DNA of 64,000 bases from Phyto melanocephala (GCA_941918925.1 OW799237.1:93903015-93967014), one strand, 5' to 3'; numbered from the stretch's first letter, positions 34,419 to 47,053 are shown. Translations and numbers: made by a program. The notes: generated by a model from the letters alone, not told the origin.

Positions 34419-34831
34419 TTTTTTTATATTTTTTTTTAAATCTTTTTATTTTTTTTTTATTTAATATATTATTTATATTTTTATTATTATTTATTTTTTT
34501 TTAATTTTTTTATATTTTTTTGTTTTATATTTATTATATATATTTTAATTATTTTTTGTTTTATATTTATTATATATATTTTAATTATTTTTTTTTTAAT
34601 TTTTTTTTTTAATATTTTTTTTTTATTTTTTTTTTTTTTTTTTAACATACATACGTAAATTTATAACTTTACAATAGGATGTTTTAATATATGTATGTTT
34701 TTTATATACATATGTATGTATGTATGTATTTTATATGGAATGAATGGTGATACAAACTACTGTTCTTGCATGACTACACGTTGTGAAGGGTATATAAAAT
34801 TCAGCATGGCCGAATATAGCACTCTTACTTG
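34419..34831 (+). repeat. Extra DINE-like tail
   Basis: T-rich sequence is followed by a second copy of the family tail (ACGTTGTGAAGGGTATATAA, a hairpin and CTCTTACTTG). No head is present, so it is a partial or tandem tail. Confidence 0.7.
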
Positions 34832-35183
34832 TTTTTAACAACATGTCACACATTTTTTTCAGCTAATTCGTAACATCACTATACAAGTCTACTAACGAAA
34901 TCATCATAATCCACAATATGTAAAATGTTCACCCAAACAACTCGCTTGTATTATAAAAACGACCACTTGCAACAACAAAAAACTCATAGCTCTCGCTTGT
35001 ATTCTTAAAACAACAAATTATTTTTAACTTAAAAGTTTTATTTAATGAATGCTCCTAAATTTATGCATATCTGGCATCTCTGCATCTCCCCATTCAAAGT
35101 GAAGTGATCCAATTCTCAACGTTGTTGAAAATATACGCTCTCCAATTTAATAAACAGTTGTACATTTGCGCTCCAACTACAAG
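34832..35183. other. Upstream region of the GST gene
   Basis: No repeat was recognised. The promoter is expected here, but no clear TATA box or initiator could be chosen. Confidence 0.4.
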
Positions 35184-35419
35184 GTAATAATCAAGAAGCC
35201 GGCAAAGTGATGCGATCATTTTGTGTAGCTGTGTGTATCTGTGTATTTATTCCGTGTTAATAATTAACAGTTTTGTTTAACAAACAAACACATAAAAAGT
35301 CACAAATAATAAAAAATATGTCACATGAATAATTAAGCCATTGAAATATAAATTTATCTACATATTAAAAAAAAATTAAAAGTAAAATGTTAAATTAAAT
35401 TTTTCTTTTTCCCATAAAG
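35184..35419 (+). other. Possible 5' UTR intron of the GST gene
   Basis: CTACAAG|GTAATAAT at 35183/35184 is a good donor. A pyrimidine run ending CCCATAAAG at 35419 is a good acceptor 19 bp before the start codon. This is inferred from splice-site appearance only. Confidence 0.4.
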
Positions 35420-35438
35420 ATTTTTAATTTCCTACAAA

Positions 35439-36183
35439 ATGACAAAACCAGTTTTATATTACACTGCCCGCAGTCCACCCTGCCGTTCAGTTCTGCTAAC
35501 CGCTGCTGCCTTGGGAGTTGATTTGGAGTTGAGGTAGGAAAAAAAGTGATTATTTTGCTGAATTTAATTTCATTTTTGAGTGTTTTTTTTTTAGACCCAT
35601 GAATTTAGAAGAAGGTGATCACTTGACAGCTGAGTTTCTTAAGCTCAACCCTCAGCACACTATACCGGTATTAGATGATAACGGTATTGTTGTCGCTGAT
35701 TCTCATGTCATTTGTTCATACTTGGCTGAAAAGTTTGCTAGAGATGAAATCTTCTATCCCAACAACTACATACAACGCATGAAAGTTGATGCGCTCCTTT
35801 ACTATGATTGCGGTCATCTTTTTCCCCGTTCTCGTTTAATGGTTGAACCCATTTTGTACTTTGGTGCCGATAATATTGGCGAAGAAAAAATCTCCTACAT
35901 GCAAAAAGCTTATGATGGCCTAGAGAAAAATTTAGCCTCTTCCAAATATTTGTGCGGTGAGGATTTAACCATTGCCGATTTATGCTGCATAGCTACCGTC
36001 TCCTCAGCTATGCTTTTTGCTCCCATCGATGAGGAGAAATTCCCCAATGTCAAAGCCTGGGTTGATCGTTTATCCGAATTGCCCTACTATAAGAAGAACA
36101 ATCAAGAAGGTGTCGATACTTTGTACAAGTTTGTCGAGGATAAAATTAAAGAAAATAAAAAGTTAAAAGCGATTAAAAACTAA
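35439..36183 (+). CDS. GstE11: Epsilon-class glutathione S-transferase, GstE11-like
   Basis: Coding exons are 35439-35533 and 35595-36183, joined across a 61-bp phase-2 GT-AG intron (GAG|GTAGGA ... TTTTTTTTTAG|ACC), giving 227 residues. The enzyme conjugates glutathione to electrophiles in the cytosol; Epsilon GSTs of flies serve detoxification. The N-terminal thioredoxin-like domain starts MTKPVLYYTARSPPCRS, with Ser12 as the expected catalytic residue. It contains HTIPVL, with the cis-Pro of the glutathione site, and DSHVICSYL, with the glutathione gamma-glutamyl contacts. The helical C-terminal domain follows from about residue 92 (YYDCGHLFPR, then LTIADLCCIATVSS). Length and motifs are normal for the class. 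The remembered closest Drosophila match is GstE11; another late Epsilon paralogue is possible. Confidence 0.93.
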
Positions 36184-36229
36184 AATATTGTAATATTTGT
36201 TGTACTAAGTGCAACACAGAATTGTGTTT

Positions 36230-36235
36230 ATTAAA
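36230..36235 (+). terminator. Possible poly(A) signal of the GST gene
   Basis: ATTAAA lies 47 bp after the stop. A canonical AATAAA lies further on at 36496-36501, so a longer 3' UTR is also possible. Confidence 0.4.
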
Positions 36236-36239
36236 GGTA

Positions 36240-37660
36240 TTTACTATTCATACAATAGATTAACACGTTTATTACTTAGCACTTTTAGCCAAATAATGAG
36301 TGTTTTTTTAGACTAAATATCTTTCAATTTTGTATTTCATGGCATTCAGCTTGTATTTCTTTTACAAAAATTATTTATTATTTATTTATTTATTTTTTAT
36401 TTTTTTTTTTTTATCTCACATACAACTCTTTTATTTAAAGACAATGTATTCATGATCTCCTTTAGTAAGCACAATGTTCACTTTTTATAATTTTCAATAA
36501 AATTATTACGAAAGCAATATCTTAGCAAAATATAGCCGGCCGTATTTTTTTTTTTTTTTTTTTGTCGTTATATCGAAGTATAGAAATTAAAAGAGTTTTT
36601 GAGCTTAAATAATGAATTAAACTGAAATAGTGACCTGTGAACAGTTTACAGAATACATAAACTTATGCGTAATGAGTGAAATGTTTGTCGTTGTGGTTGT
36701 TGTTTTTGAAACAAATAAAAATACAAATAAAAACAAAACACGTTTAAAGTTTATGCTCAATACTCTTGCCTGTATTCTGTAAACAGCACAAACTTTCACT
36801 CAAATTAGCTGATAAACTCCAACATTAGCATATGATTAGCATGAAATTATAATTTTTCAGTGTTGCCAAGATGGGGTTTTACTATCAAATTTTAATTAGA
36901 AAAAATTAATTTGGGAGAATTAAAAGCCCAAAGACTTGTAGAATAATCTAAATAAAAAAAAAATACGTCAAAAGAGTGTAAAAATTGCATGACTTTTGAG
37001 ACACTGTCGATGAGATTAACAACCGTATTATACAAAAAGTCTCCGGACAATTCAAAATATATATATAAATCCATTATCTACAAGAATTTTTTAATTCGCT
37101 TAATTCTTCCGAGTTGGCAATCATGAAATATTTCTTAAAGTTGTTATTCAGATAATGCTTTTAAGAAATTAAAAACCTGCTAACATGTGGAAAGGATCAA
37201 GGCTACATATGTAGGTATTAACGAATCAAAAGATAACGAAATTGCAACAACTTTTCTCACCGACCTGTAACGGCCCAGCTTAAGAAAACATACCAAGAAT
37301 TCTTATGATTCCTACAGACTTGCCTATACCTTTCAAAAGGCTATAATTTCCGATAAAAGGTTGAACATTGTATTTAACGAAACACTAAGCCGATAGTAGA
37401 TTTCAAAATTACTTTAAAGAGCAATCCGTCAAAAAACTTTAAATTACGCTTGCTTGAAATCTTTCTACTATATTTTTCTGATTAAGCTATCGATTTTGGA
37501 GTTATTGAGGAAAAAAATTTTTTTGTTGAAAAATTCAAGAAATTTCATAAAATAAAAAGCAATAAAGAACGTACAAAAAAAATTTTTTTTGAAAATAATA
37601 AAAAATTTTAATTAAAAAATGTAAAAAAAATAGAAAGCAACAAATAATTACCAGTTTTAG
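36240..37660. other. Intergenic, one weak inverted repeat
   Basis: TTTACAGAATACA near 36,645 recurs inverted near 36,775, suggesting a decayed MITE of about 200 bp. Nothing else was recognised. Confidence 0.35.
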
Positions 37661-37668
37661 TACTTAAT

Positions 37669-38036
37669 CAAGGCATATCCATAAGGTATATGCAACGGCG
37701 AATTGATACAACAAAGCAACTTTTCATGAGATGTTTTATGTCAAGGCCAATTCGTATATCAGGAATGGAAAAGTTGTTTTTACATATTAATTAAAATAAA
37801 ATTTGATTAAAAAAAGGATATAATTGTTTGAAACACATTATTAATGACGCAAATGCAACAAATATACATAAATTTAGTACACTTATTATCAAAAAAGTTC
37901 ACGTAAGTTAATTTTTTAATACAGAATTTAAAATCACATTTCCCTTCCCTGCATTAATAAGGCAAATTCAACCAATTTTGACATAAAGTCTCCCTATCAG
38001 CTGGGCTGATAATTTCACCTGTATGAATTCGCATTG
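37669..38036 (+). mobile_element. hAT-type MITE, CAAGGC family, copy 3
   Basis: It starts CAAGGCATATCC and ends GAATTCGCATTG, with one change from the family terminus. A perfect 8-bp duplication TACTTAAT lies at 37661-37668 and 38037-38044. Confidence 0.9.
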
Positions 38037-38229
38037 TACTTAATCTTAAAGCAGCATGTATTAGAAGTAAAACAAATATTATTGCATGAAAATCAATTGA
38101 TTTTATAGACGACTTCAACCTATGAAATTATATAGGAAAGACTTCTAAATCATGGATTTAAGTTGCATTAATTTTTTTTAATATACATATGTAACGATTT
38201 CTTGATTTTCTAAAAAATATTAGGCGTAC

Positions 38230-38803
38230 AACCATTTAGTAAAAAAGGGTATATATAGGTTTGTCATTCCGTGTAAAATTTCTACAATTTTCATTTCCGA
38301 CCCACCCTATAAAGTATATATTTTCTGAAAGCTTATGAATAGAGGAGTTGATTAAGCTCTGTCCGTGTGTATGTTGAAATCAGCTTTTTGATGTCCCCTG
38401 ACATCGCCTGGGTGAGGTATTAAAATATCAGAAATATTCGTGAGTAAATCGGTATTGAAAATCAGAAACATCGGTACATAAACAACTAAAATACATATGA
38501 GCAAAAAACCACGACCACCTCGTTTTTTTCACAACAACAACAGCATACATACATACAAACGTGGTATACTGATTAGAGTAAACATGGCATCGAATCCCAG
38601 CTGAGTCAAAAAAAAATTTTTTTTAAATGTTTTTTCTATAAATTTTTTTTAATATATTTTTTTAATTTTTTTTTTAAATATTTTTAATATTTTTATTTAT
38701 TTTTTTATATTTTTGTTTTTAATTTTATTTATTTTTTTATTTATTTTTTTTTATTGTTATTTTATTTTGTATATCATTACATATATTTTTATTATTTTTT
38801 TAT
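38230..38803 (+). repeat. DINE-like head part, split by a second DINE-like element
   Basis: The head block (GGGTATATATAGGTTTGTCATT, then CGACCCACCCTATAAAGTAT and GGCATCGAATCCCAGCTGAG) is followed by a T-rich core. The matching tail is probably 39478-39603, beyond the complete element inserted between them. Confidence 0.7.
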
Positions 38804-39477
38804 TATACCCTTCACACAGTGAAAAAGGGTATATATAGGTTTGTTATTCCGTGTGAAATATGTTTGTCATTCCGTGTGAAATTTCTACAATTTTCATTTC
38901 CGACCCCATAAAGTATATATTTTCTGAAAGCTTATGAATAGGGGAGTCGATTAAGCTCTGTCTGTCTGTCCGTGTGTATGTTGAAATCAACTTTTTGAAG
39001 CCCCCCGACATCGCATTACAACTACACAATACATACATACAAACGTGTATTCTGGTTAGAGAAAATGTGGCATCAAATCCCAGCTGAGCCAAAAAAATTT
39101 TTTTTTATTTTTTTTTTATATTTTTTTTTTTAATTTTTTTTTTTTATTTTTTTTATATTTTTTTTTTAATTTTTTTTTATTTTTTATTTAATATATTATT
39201 TATATTTTTTTTTAAATTTTTTTTTATGTTTTTTTTTTTTTGTTTTATATTTATTATATATATTTTAATTATTTTTTTTAATTTTTTTTTTATTTTTTTT
39301 TAACATACATACCTAAATTTATAATTTTACAATGGGATGTATATATATGTATGTTTTTTATATGTATGTACGTATTTCGTATGGGATGAATGGTAATACA
39401 AACTACTGTTATTGCATGACTACACGTTGTGAAGGGTATATATGATTCGGCACGGCCGAATATACCGCTCTTACTTG
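38804..39477 (+). mobile_element. Complete DINE-1/INE-1-like element
   Basis: It runs from TATACCCTTCACACAGTG to CCGCTCTTACTTG, with the head, T-rich core and ATTCGGCACGGCCGAAT hairpin all present in 674 bp. No target duplication was found. Confidence 0.8.
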
Positions 39478-39603
39478 TTTTTTTAAATTTTTTTATTTAT
39501 ATATTATTTATATTCTTATTATTTTTTTATTTTTTTGAAACATGACGACACGTTGTGAAGGGTATATTAGATTCGGTATGGCCGAATATAGCACTCTTAC
39601 TTG
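39478..39603 (+). repeat. DINE-like tail, probably belonging to 38230-38803
   Basis: A T-rich stretch is followed by ACACGTTGTGAAGGGTATAT, a TTCGGTATGGCCGAA hairpin and CTCTTACTTG. Confidence 0.65.
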
Positions 39604-41455
39604 TTAGAGGTATAATAATCTATATAAAAATTAACTTTAGCGAAAAATAATACATTACGTGAAAGTTTAATATATTAATATATGTATATTATCGTATGTC
39701 ACGTTTTTTTAGAAATCGACTTATTAATGCAAATTGACTTTACATCCATTAATCTATCCGCGGTTACACTGTGTACACTTTATCGTATGTAGCAGTGTTA
39801 TTTATGTTTTTATTTCTTTTAGAAGTAATAAAAACGCTCTCCTGTAAAATTTTGTTTTTATAACATACGAAATTTCGCGCACAGGGGTCGATTTGTTCAG
39901 TATATTTATGGCTATATGGACATTAACTAAGTTAATTTTTGTTACACAGTGTAATTGGAGCGTTATTCTTATTAATGAGGTATGTCTACACTGCGATTAC
40001 TTTCTTGGTTAAATAATTATATTTTCTGTTTACAAGTAAAATTAATTTTTAAAGCAAATTACAAAAAAAAAAACATTTTGGAATATATTAATTTACTGAG
40101 TTAAAAAACATTATCCCTTTTTTGTTTTCTACAAAAGAATCTAAAAGAATTAAATGCAAACTATTAAAGTATGAGTTGTCAAAAGAAAAAGAATTAAAGA
40201 TTGTAAACAAAAATGGTAGCTCAGATCTAATTATGTTAAACGTAAAACTTTTTTCATTATTTTTACATAAGTTTGTTAGTTAATCCTTAATTTTGATTAA
40301 TTTTTGCCTTTTATTTTTTTTTGTTTTTGTTATTTACTGCTCTCTAACATTTCTATTCTATGAAAAACCTAACGAAACAAGGCAACAAACAATTTTAGGA
40401 AACTACATACATACACACGAGTACATAAAAAGTTAAAGAATAGTACTTATGACAAAGTTTTTTTAATTAAATTTATGTTTTGTCAGATTCTAAAGAATAT
40501 GATGGTTTGAGGAATGAAAAGCCTGATTGGTCACTTAAGCATTAACAACGGCCAGTTGAAAAATTAATCCCTAAAAATTACGATGTTTTTTTTTTGGCTG
40601 ATTTTGATTGTAAATGATCGTTCGGGTTTATAAAAGCTAAAATTAAGATGAGTGTCCTTGCACTTACCCACAATCGTGTAACAAAAACAAAATCGTGTAA
40701 CATCTTTAAAAGACTGCCGTTCATAAATTGAATTATGAAATGTCCCCAGACTATTAATTTGTTATTATGATTATTCTATTGTTTTGATAGAGGTTGATTA
40801 AAATATTTTTTAAAAACAATGCTTTTCACATTTACTACTTCATTTCGCCGCCATTCTCATTCTCACCTTTTATTATTGGTAGTATCGCAATATAAAAACA
40901 ACTTGAAGAAAACCTCCTTAAGCATCATTTTCATTACAGTATTAAGGCAATAAATCAATTGCATACAGAAACGAGAATGAAAAACAGAAAAACAGTTAAA
41001 TAAATTAAGTTTTCATTGAAACTGATGACAAAACCTGCTTCCACAGCCATGCGAAAATAGTTCGCCAACTTGATGTTTATCGACTGCACAGCAGAACAGA
41101 CGAATGTTCATTTGTTTACTTGAATGATTTTATTAAAACGATTGAATGCAGAACTTTTCAATAAAAAAAATATTTCTGGATGTGTATGACAGTAACGGAA
41201 TGACAATAACTTTTCATGATAAATCGTTTATTTAATTTTACCAAACAATCAGCCAAATCATTAATGATTTTTATTTTGAGAATAGTGCACAAATGAAAGG
41301 AAGAATTCTTATGGATTATGACTAAAAAACAAGTAAGAATGCAACATTCGGCCAACAAAATTGTTCCTGCAAATTTTCTTTAAATTTTTACTAGAACATC
41401 ATTTATTGAAATTTGCTTAAGAATTAAGAGAAAATTTACGAAACTTTTAAAATCC
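39604..41455. other. AT-rich intergenic, nothing recognised
   Basis: No open frame with coding character and no known repeat was found. Confidence 0.4.
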
Positions 41456-41497
41456 CAGCCTGCAAAATAGTACGACACTGTCTGAATCAGATAAGAC

Positions 41498-42285
41498 TAG
41501 GGTTGCCATCCGTCCTCCTTTCCCCGCACACCGTCCTCTTTTTAGGGCATCCGGGGCAGTCCTACTTCTTTTTTAGCAAATGTCCGGTATTGTCCGGATT
41601 TTTGCACCTTCTCGAAAGTTTTTTACTTACATTTAAACTTTAAATCACAGGTCACGAAATGTATGAAAGAAAGATTTACGTGCTCGTACAATTTGTTTTG
41701 AAAAAGTACAATTTTAAAACTTCTCTTTGTACAAAATTAGTTTTATTATCCCTAATTGTCGCTATTTAGCGAAGTGGCCTATTTTAACTTGTCTTTTATT
41801 TTAAAAAAGATCGGCAAAGGGGTCAGCTGTGTGTTTTTCAGAAAGTTTGTTTTCCAGATATAGAAGAAAGTCTTGAACAAAAAATATAGTAAGGGTATAT
41901 AATTTTGATATGGATTGCCTAGTTTTACAAATATTTTATTAGATGCGATGGTAATATATTGGCTCAAATTGGAAGTGTTAAAAAATTTATGAAAAATTTT
42001 TAAAAGTGTACATTCCCGATAATAAATGCAATGAATTTTTGTTGTTTTTTTTTTTTTTTGTTGTTTTGTTTTTATTTTCAACCATTAAATCAGAATGATA
42101 TGTTAAGTTTTTATTTTTGTAAATAAAGTTTTTTCGTAAAAACAAATTTTGTTTTTGTATTTTAAATAGTGTCGTGAATTTAATCAAATTTAATTTTTTT
42201 TAAATGTGTCCTCTTTTTTTGGGCAAATGTCCTACATTTTTTATGCTGGCGTCCTCTTTTTTTTAAAATAGAAATGGCAACCCTA
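41498..42285. mobile_element. hAT-type MITE, TAGGGTTGCCA ends
   Basis: TAGGGTTGCCAT is present at both ends in inverted orientation. A perfect 8-bp duplication GATAAGAC lies at 41490-41497 and 42286-42293. GTCCTCTTTTT motifs recur inside near both ends. There is no transposase. Confidence 0.92.
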
Positions 42286-42617
42286 GATAAGACTGACAAA
42301 TATCTGATTGTTTTTACGGTCATTTCGTACAGATTTCTATCAGACATGTCTGGTAAAACTAATTTACGACTTGTCTGATAGATTTCTGACCCCTTTCGTA
42401 CTGATTTGTAGGAGGGATTTAATTGATTTTTGTTTACATGTCTGCTAGATTTCAGACTGATTTTAAACAGATTTTTAAAAGCTTTTTAATTGCATTTTGT
42501 TCCGTTATACCTTTAACACAAATTAAATTCACATCAGGTAATAACATCTGTAAAACAATCACAAAAGAACCGGAATGTGTTAAATTACACTAAAAAAAGC
42601 AAAATGTTTGTTTAGTT

Positions 42618-42813
42618 CAAGGCATATTAATTCATCAGGTAATTGCAGTTCGGAGAGAATTTTTTATATATAAAGTTTGACATTTGAAATAAACGAGAGA
42701 GGAGAGAATATTGTTTCTTATCTATAGACTTTGACAGCTGAAATTTCATATAAGTGAAAAAAAAAAATAATCAGCTGACGAAACAAGACTACCTGATAAA
42801 TAGATGTGTATGG
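42618..42813. mobile_element. hAT-type MITE, CAAGGCATATTTATTCATC family, old copy
   Basis: It is the same family as 51184-51391 and 55555-55756. Flanks GTTTAGTT (42610-42617) and GTTTAATT (42814-42821) are an 8-bp duplication with one mismatch. The right terminus has decayed. Confidence 0.75.
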
Positions 42814-43195
42814 GTTTAATTTGAATTAAAATTTCATTTTAATAGATTAAAAAGAAAAAAAAAGATAAATAAATAAGTATTTTTTACATAAATAACTGCT
42901 ATTTAAAACAGTTTTTTCCCAAATTAAAACCATTAGGACAAACACAACTGGCATGTTGCATTTTCTGAAATAAAAACATTAAATATTTTGTTTATTTTAA
43001 TGATAATTATACTTATTACCAATAAGTACTCATTTACCAAAAAGGTATTGAACAATTATTAGAATTTTTTTTTTTTTTTTCATTTTTTTCAAAAATTTTA
43101 CAACTTTTATAAAATTTTTCAACCAACGCACATAATAATTTATTTATAAATGTAAACAATCTTTAACATTGTAGGTACTGTTGAAAATAAAACGA

Positions 43196-43246
43196 CAACA
43201 ACAATCAGCTGTCTTCGTAACATCACCTGTTGTGAGTTCGCCTTGC
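43196..43246. repeat. Isolated CAAGGC-type MITE end
   Basis: Read on the minus strand, CAAGGCGAACTCACAACAGG and CAGCTGATTG match the right-end block of the CAAGGC MITEs. The other end was not found. Confidence 0.45.
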
Positions 43247-43723
43247 TTTTACATATAATATTTGTTATTTTGTAGTTTTCTTGCAATTGTGTCTAAGTTA
43301 CAAACAAGGTGAAATTAAAATTATAAAAATAAATATATGTAAGTTGTTAAATTATTTAAAATAAAACAAATAATTGTGTAAATGATTAAAAAAAAAATAT
43401 ACAAAATTTATTTAAAAACAAATAAACTAAATAAATAATAGAAAAATTAAAGAAAAAGTAAATAGAACTTCTTCTTTGAAATATTAAAATAACAATAAAA
43501 TATATACCAACCACTATGTTCTTTTAGATTTCTAACACATTTCTGACAGATTCCTATCAGATACGTCAATTAAAAACTCAGAATTTCGCACGAATTCAGA
43601 ATTCGTATCAACCACTTCATATATTATTCGTTCAGAAGTCTGACAGATTTCGCATAGAATTCTAACTTGTTTGTAGACATTTCTTACAGACATCTGACAG
43701 ATGTTCGACTGTTTTGCAGGCTG

Positions 43724-44854
43724 CGATGATACAAACAATACTTCAAATTTCCATCCTTAACATACATACATCATTAAAGAAAAATACAATTGTTCACTTC
43801 ACAATCCCGTATTGTTTTCTGTAACTTCTATTGAAATACAGTTTTAGTTTATTTACTTGTAAACACAATTTCAGTTGTAACGATTTATCGGTGTATGCTT
43901 GTCACCATTTAGACAAGTAAACATTTTGTTTGGAGAAGAGAATATGAAATTTGTTTCCCGTTCTCGAAGGCACGCTTTGTGCTTTCATTCTTATTGTTTA
44001 CATTTGCTATGCTTTTTGGCATTTGCTTCATTTCTTTTCGGCGTGCTTTGTTCTCTATGTTTTATATTTGACTTTGTATAAAAATAAAAAATAAATAATG
44101 TTGTAAATAAAATAAAAAAATTAAATATTAACTGGAACAATGTTTCCCTGTATGACCGCGAAGGAAAATACAAGAGAATTCCAGATGTTTCCCTGTGTAA
44201 ACGGGGACCTTGTATTGCTAAATGTCAAATAATAGCAAAGGTAAGATAAATAAAAATCAGGACTGGAAAATTCGATCAAATCTTACTTCTGCAGAGCTAT
44301 AAAATCTATTTTAAAACAATTTTTAGTAAAAAATTTTAACTACAACACAAAACTACATGCATTTTTTTTTTTGTTAATTTATGCCAATCTTTTAAAAGTT
44401 TGCTGAATGAGCATTAAAAAAACACGTTTGCTTACATTTTGATTTTTGAAATGTATTTATTTATAGTCTATTAATTTGAAGTCGAGCACATTAGGAGAAA
44501 TTTGCTCCACAAATATCGTTACAATTCTTATTGGGTACACGGAACACAGTTACATTCCATTTAAATATATATTTGACACAACGTGCATTAGGCACAAAAA
44601 TTTTTTTATTTTTTTTTTTCTCACTTTTTTTAAATTTAAATGTACACGATTTGCACACAAATTAAAATTAAAAAAAAAAAAAAACAATTTATTCACTTGT
44701 TACTTTTTAAACTTTTAAATTAAATGGCGTATACTTAAAAGTAAACAAACACAAGCTTTGACAAATTGGTTTTAAAGTTCGTAAACAGCTGATAATCAGC
44801 TTTGCTCATGAGTTCACCTGATATAAATTCGCCTTGTACGAAGATTGTTTTAAA
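43724..44854. other. Spacer with another CAAGGC-type end
   Basis: No gene was recognised. Near 44,790-44,836 the minus strand reads CAAGGCGAATTTATATCAGG followed by CAGCTGATTATCAGCTG, a CAAGGC-type MITE end without a located partner. Confidence 0.4.
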
Positions 44855-45186
44855 ATTTAAATACAAAATTTTCTTTTGCGTTGTTATTTATTACTTTTAT
44901 TGTTAACAAGTTTTATAAATAAAAAATATATTTCTTTTAAACATATATATATGTATGTCTCTATGTATGTATGTATGTACTCGTGGGCAGGGGCTTGTTA
45001 ATAAATTAATGAATACTCTGCATCACAACACAAAATTTTGTTTAAAAGAAAATTAAATTTTTTATTTAACTGCAGTTAAGTAACTTTTGTCAATGCTAAA
45101 TGTCGTAATACATTTACGAACTTGCCCGAATTGAATATTTAATATAAATACATTTACATAAAGACATACGTATGTATTTTTTTTGT

Positions 45187-46331
45187 TTACATTTTAAAAT
45201 CACTTTCGATTTCTTCATTCGAATTTAAAAACATAACTTGTTCCACCATCAACTCCTTTGAGATAGAATCGAATACATTTTCGCAGAACATGCTACTGGC
45301 TGATGCAAGAATTTTCTGCGGTGTAGCACTACTCGCTGGGGTTGTCAACACCGAGTAGCTCAACTGATATAGAAGGGGAAAGTTATTTTTATGTACTTCC
45401 CACCATAGAAAAACATCAAAATCTTCACTGTTTAGCACGCGGGTATTCTTATAATAGTCCAGTTCATGAATTATGAGCTCGTTGGGACCAACACTTACAT
45501 CGTTTTCTATAAAATCAGAAAATAGTTTTTCGTGTTTGAATAGAGTCGAATTAGTTGTTTTTAATTCTTGTTTAACATTTGATTTATTTTCATCTTTAAG
45601 GCATTTCATTAGACGTATACATTCATCTTTAATGAATTGCTTGTCCTCATCGCTAAATTGTAGCATCTTATTTGCGGGTGGATAAAGAAAAACAGCTAAT
45701 TTATGAATAGTTGCAATATTGTGCGTTTCAATTACGTGCAAGTGAGACTGCAATTTATTCTTTAAACTTTTTATAAAATCAAGCCTGCCATAATCTGTGG
45801 CACAGAATTTCTTCAATTCATGCAGATAAACAAACACTAGGTGCTGTGTAGGAGTGTTGTTATTTACCAGCGCTTCTATGGCTTCTTCAAAGGGCTGCAA
45901 GGTTTTCATCAGAGCCCTCAAATGGTTTGTTTTTATATTACTAAGTTGCTCAGCTTCGTTTTTATCGCCCAGAATCTGTGTTATTAAGTTCCAATTATTC
46001 TCTATCGAAGATAACATTTTATACGCGGTATTCGAACGAATGGGACAATAACTGTTTAAAGAACGACTTAAAATGGTATTTGGTTCTGATTTTTTACAAA
46101 AATCTACTAATTTCTCACAAGCTCTAATGAGTTCTGCTACCTCGACGACTTCATCTGTGACTTTTTGTAGTGAGTTTTTCAGTAAATGACTGATACTGGA
46201 AATTTTTTTTATATCTTGTGGCAATTTTTTAAAATTGTCGCAATTTTCTGTTGTTACTATTATTGATTTACGCGAAAGTTTGAGGTCAAAGTCCTTAAGA
46301 ATATCTTCGACTATTGCAGTTATACTTTGAC
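45187..46331 (-). CDS. hAT-derived gene copy 1, C-terminal exon (catalytically dead)
   Basis: This exon follows an acceptor (ACATTTTTAG|GTCAAAG) and completes a phase-1 junction with 48145. It encodes 380 residues plus the stop. The order matches Hermes/hobo transposases: SIIVTTENCDNF in the place of the second catalytic Asp segment (Asp to Thr), SHLLKNSL, CPIRSNTAYKML where hAT proteins have C-P-x-R-W (Trp to Ser), AVFLYPPANKML, EDFDVFLWWEVHKNNFPLL, and TTPASSATPQKILA where the catalytic Glu is Gln. The frame is fully open. The protein should keep the hAT fold but lack transposase chemistry. A domesticated DNA-binding role is inferred. Confidence 0.85.
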
Positions 46332-46654
46332 CTAAAAATGTAAAGTTAAATGTATGGTATGTTATTAACGTGACCTATTCGTTAGATAATTTAAAGGATT
46401 TAGTTCAAATTAAGAATGTTAAAATAAAGATTACCCGTTAGATTGTTTCATATGTCAAATTTACAGATTCTTGAGAAAAATTTATTAATTTACTATGTGA
46501 GAGTTGGCAGCTCTGTCATTAAAATTACTATGGCACTTTTAAGTTATTAGTCAATAGGAACACAGGTAGCGTGACGTGAAAGTTACAGCATGCGCAAAAA
46601 AAATATTATGTGTGCTTGATACCGTAATCTTTATTTTATCATTCTTGTAAATAA

Positions 46655-47053
46655 AGCCCCTTTCGCATTAGGCAACTATAATTGCGCAAGTCTTGTATTT
46701 GTGGGTGTGAGAGGAAAGGTCGGTGTAAAGGGGGAAAGAATTGCCGAGATTTGAATACAGACTTGCTTGTACTTGGCAATTCTGCTTCTGCTGTCATTCT
46801 TGTCTTGGAATATTTATTTGTTTTTGACATTGTCTTTTATTTCTTCTTCGGTGTGTTGTGTAATTTTGTGTGTGTGAAAATTTTATTAGTTTATAAGTGA
46901 ATCAAATATTTAAAAATGATAAACTCGAGCATAAGCAAATTAAACTTGCTCAACCAAGTTGCTCAATGTGAACATAAAAGCAAGTTCAAAAGAAAATAAA
47001 TAAAAATTAAAATTATACTTGCGCAATCAAAGTTGCCTAATGCGAAAGGGGCC
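46655..47053. mobile_element. Harbinger-type MITE in the intron of copy 1, GGCCCCTTTCGC family
   Basis: The inverted ends GCCCCTTTCGCATTAGGCAA extend over about 35 bp. Target duplication is TAA (46652-46654, 47054-47056) if the first base is A for G. It is absent from the intron of gene copy 2. A second member is at 62912-63310. Confidence 0.8.

Larger units (their letters stand above)
41456..43723. mobile_element. TIR element, CAGCCTGCAAAA type, with nested MITEs
   Basis: The left end CAGCCTGCAAAATAGT and the right end read inward CAGCCTGCAAAACAGT match over 16 bp with one mismatch. TCTGACAGAT-like motifs recur within about 250 bp of both ends (after removing the nested element on the left). 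No target duplication was found, so the outer limits are less secure. It carries the elements at 41498 and 42618. Confidence 0.6.

Noticed and set aside
41779..42187. Lys-rich overlapping open frames
   Set aside because: They lie inside the TAGGGTTGCCA MITE and reflect poly-A/T runs.
44790..44836. Complete CAAGGC MITE
   Set aside because: Only one end was found, and no matching 8-bp duplication could be located upstream.
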